This document shows positions 62,632-64,000 of a stretch of 64,000 nucleotides of DNA, piece by piece; the first letter of the stretch is position 1, and every line of letters starts with the position of its first letter. The DNA lies in assembly GCA_044361315.1 (NCBI GenBank), contig JBIKJA010000007.1:144608-208607 (forward strand). Reading direction: 5' to 3'. The notes beneath the pieces were generated by a model, which searched no databases, was not told where the DNA came from, and was given only the letters and a program-made list of their open reading frames with translations. Both the position numbers and the translations under genes were made by a program. Source of the stretch: Crocinitomix sp044361315 (GTDB taxonomy: Bacteria > Bacteroidota > Bacteroidia > Flavobacteriales_D > Crocinitomicaceae).

Positions 62632-64000
62632 TCAAGCCACCTTACCAAAATCAGCGTATCTGTTTTTAAAGTAGTTAAATAAAATCTCTGTTTTCACAAC
62701 AATATCTCCGTCGCCATACGTCGGATAAGGCAAGGATTCGAATAAATAATCGTTGATTGCTTTTTTAACAGCTGACGAGGTTTGAATTTTATCCACCCAA
62801 TGATCGACTTTGAACTCGTTGCTTTTTAAACGCTCCAATAATCTTTGGGCGGTTTCCTTCAACTTATGCTTTTCCTTGTCCGTTACTTTCTTACCACTAT
62901 TTAAAAGGTCAAACACAGTCAATTCGTCCTCTTCTAAATTTTCACGTTCTGCTCGTTTGTCCTCTTCGGACAAATCACCAAGTAATAATATCAATTGGTC
63001 GAAGAGTTCCTTCATTGTGGTGTATTCTTTCCCGTTATTGTAGTTCTCAATGATTTCCTGATAACGCTCGTGGAAGTCAATTCGGGTTGGATTAGAGTCG
63101 AGCATTTTGTCAAGTTTCTTGCGAACTCGGTCTTTCAGCGATTGAACAGCAACATTCTTGTTACTTTGTACTTTCAGGAACTCTTCTTCTATTTTCTTGA
63201 AGTCGAGTCCACTAATGTCAATCTTCTGACCATAACCTTCCGCTTGTTCCAACGCAATGTTTAAACTCTCAATCGATTGGTTTACCACACATTGAACTTT
63301 CGATACAATGGAGGTAATATCTGCTTCGTCAATCTTGTCATTTAACAAAGAGTAAACTGCATTGATAGCGTCTCGTCTCTCCTTGAATTGATAAATTGCG
63401 TTGTCAGGCATTAAGGCTTTGTACTTTTTGAAAACCTCACGAGCCAATATACCGAACTTGTTTTTGCTTTCATCGTTTTGACAAACAGCATTGTAGGCTT
63501 CCTGAATATACTTTATGCGATATAGGTTGTCTTCTGCTTCGATGATTGATTTTAAACTAAAGTTACATTCGTCTTGAAAGTACAGTTCAGTTGCAAGAAC
63601 AGTTTCATTCAAGTCCGCAACCAATTCTTCCAATTCACGAACAGGTGCTTCGTCTTCTCCATTCTGACCTTTTCCTTTGTTGTCGCTATCACCATAAATT
63701 GCCAATGCTTCCAATAGGGCTTTGTATGTTTCAATGTAGTCAACGATTAGCCCGTTGTTCTTCCCTTCGTTTACACGATTTGCTCGAGCAATTGTCTGCA
63801 TTAGAGTATGCGACTTCATTGGCTTGTCTAAATATAGCGTGGACAAACTCGGCACGTCAAATCCCGTAATCCACATTGCGCAAACGATTGCAATTCGAAA
63901 TGGATTGTCTTTTTCCTTGAACTCTTTTTCAAGGTCACGGGTATTCATTTTAAGGCGGTGCTGTTCAATATCTAAGCCCCACGCTTCAAACTTATCAATT
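62632..64000 (-). CDS. hsdR: Type I restriction endonuclease subunit R, C-terminal part (5' end outside window)
   Basis: The frame is open to the right edge of the window, so the ATG at 63948 is internal. The visible part starts in the helicase region (FRIAIVCAMWITGFDVPSLS, then LMQTIARANRVNEGKNNGLIVDYI, helicase motifs V and VI of HsdR), followed by a helical C-terminal domain that contacts the methylase. HsdR translocates and cuts DNA that is unmethylated at the host sites. The nuclease domain, hsdM and hsdS would lie beyond the window. Confidence 0.93.
   Translation of the reverse strand, partial: IDKFEAWGLDIEQHRLKMNTRDLEKEFKEKDNPFRIAIVCAMWITGFDVPSLSTLYLDKPMKSHTLMQTIARANRVNEGKNNGLIVDYIETYKALLEALAIYGDSDNKGKGQNGEDEAPVRELEELVADLNETVLATELYFQDECNFSLKSIIEAEDNLYRIKYIQEAYNAVCQNDESKNKFGILAREVFKKYKALMPDNAIYQFKERRDAINAVYSLLNDKIDEADITSIVSKVQCVVNQSIESLNIALEQAEGYGQKIDISGLDFKKIEEEFLKVQSNKNVAVQSLKDRVRKKLDKMLDSNPTRIDFHERYQEIIENYNNGKEYTTMKELFDQLILLLGDLSEEDKRAERENLEEDELTVFDLLNSGKKVTDKEKHKLKETAQRLLERLKSNEFKVDHWVDKIQTSSAVKKAINDYLFESLPYPTYGDGDIVVKTEILFNYFKNRYADFGKVA

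Overview
The window looks like chromosomal DNA of a low-GC member of the Bacteroidota, order Flavobacteriales, possibly a Crocinitomicaceae (Fluviicola-like) lineage. The evidence is several secreted proteins with type IX secretion (T9SS) C-terminal sorting domains, a gliding-motility-type C-terminal domain, RemB/Wzi-like barrels, DUF6089, DUF983 and DUF420 proteins, a Bacteroidota cytochrome oxidase operon, and many start-proximal promoter elements of the TAnnTTTG type. The family placement is inference.

Layout. 1-545: the 3' end of a TonB gene and its terminator. 616-8452: a tight co-directional block (deoC, cysQ, gmd, fcl, a Wzi/RemB-like barrel, a WecA-like phosphoglycosyl transferase, a second barrel) that makes GDP-fucose and probably starts and exports a surface polysaccharide. 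8497-12435: haem O synthase and cytochrome oxidase genes (two subunit III-type genes, subunit IV, a divergent SCO protein). 12565-16101: PhoH, TyrS and a lipoprotein, with two copies of a structured intergenic repeat. 16352-22841 (minus): MutS, a PA-domain T9SS protein and an LTA-synthase-like phosphotransferase. 22974-32507: DUF983, a radical SAM/SPASM protein, a decayed MuiA-like gene, a regulator, HldD, a Bax-inhibitor-1 protein, a YugP-type peptidase, HutU, an epimerase-like protein and TrmH. 32643-46459: a secreted-protein block with one T9SS type B giant, a DUF6089 barrel, a DUF420/SCO pair and four T9SS type A proteins, three of them tandem glycine-rich paralogues. 46615-56892: NadK, a CBS protein, PdxJ, a hydrolase, an aspartoacylase-like/RimK pair, a LuxE-like protein, Ppk1 and Ppx. 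57037-57208: tRNA-Gly and tRNA-Leu.

From about 57.2 kb to the right edge the window is accessory DNA next to tRNA-Leu. It holds an unknown 324-residue protein, a 23-bp iteron array, two small excisionase-like HTH proteins, an HUH (rolling-circle type) replication protein, three small proteins of which two are single-span membrane proteins, a serine recombinase, an XRE regulator, gene fragments, and the 3' part of a type I restriction hsdR gene. I read this as an integrated small replicon or its remnant, followed by a defence locus.

The most interesting non-coding items are a 249-bp MITE-like element at 49886-50134 with roughly 30-bp terminal inverted repeats and a perfect 7-bp flanking duplication, a family of structured repeats with a covarying stem (12.6, 14.1 and 24.8 kb), and a promoter plus terminator-like hairpin in the ppk1 leader. 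The most interesting protein-level items are a subunit III-like oxidase protein interrupted by three internal repeats and a SCO paralogue with altered copper-site residues.
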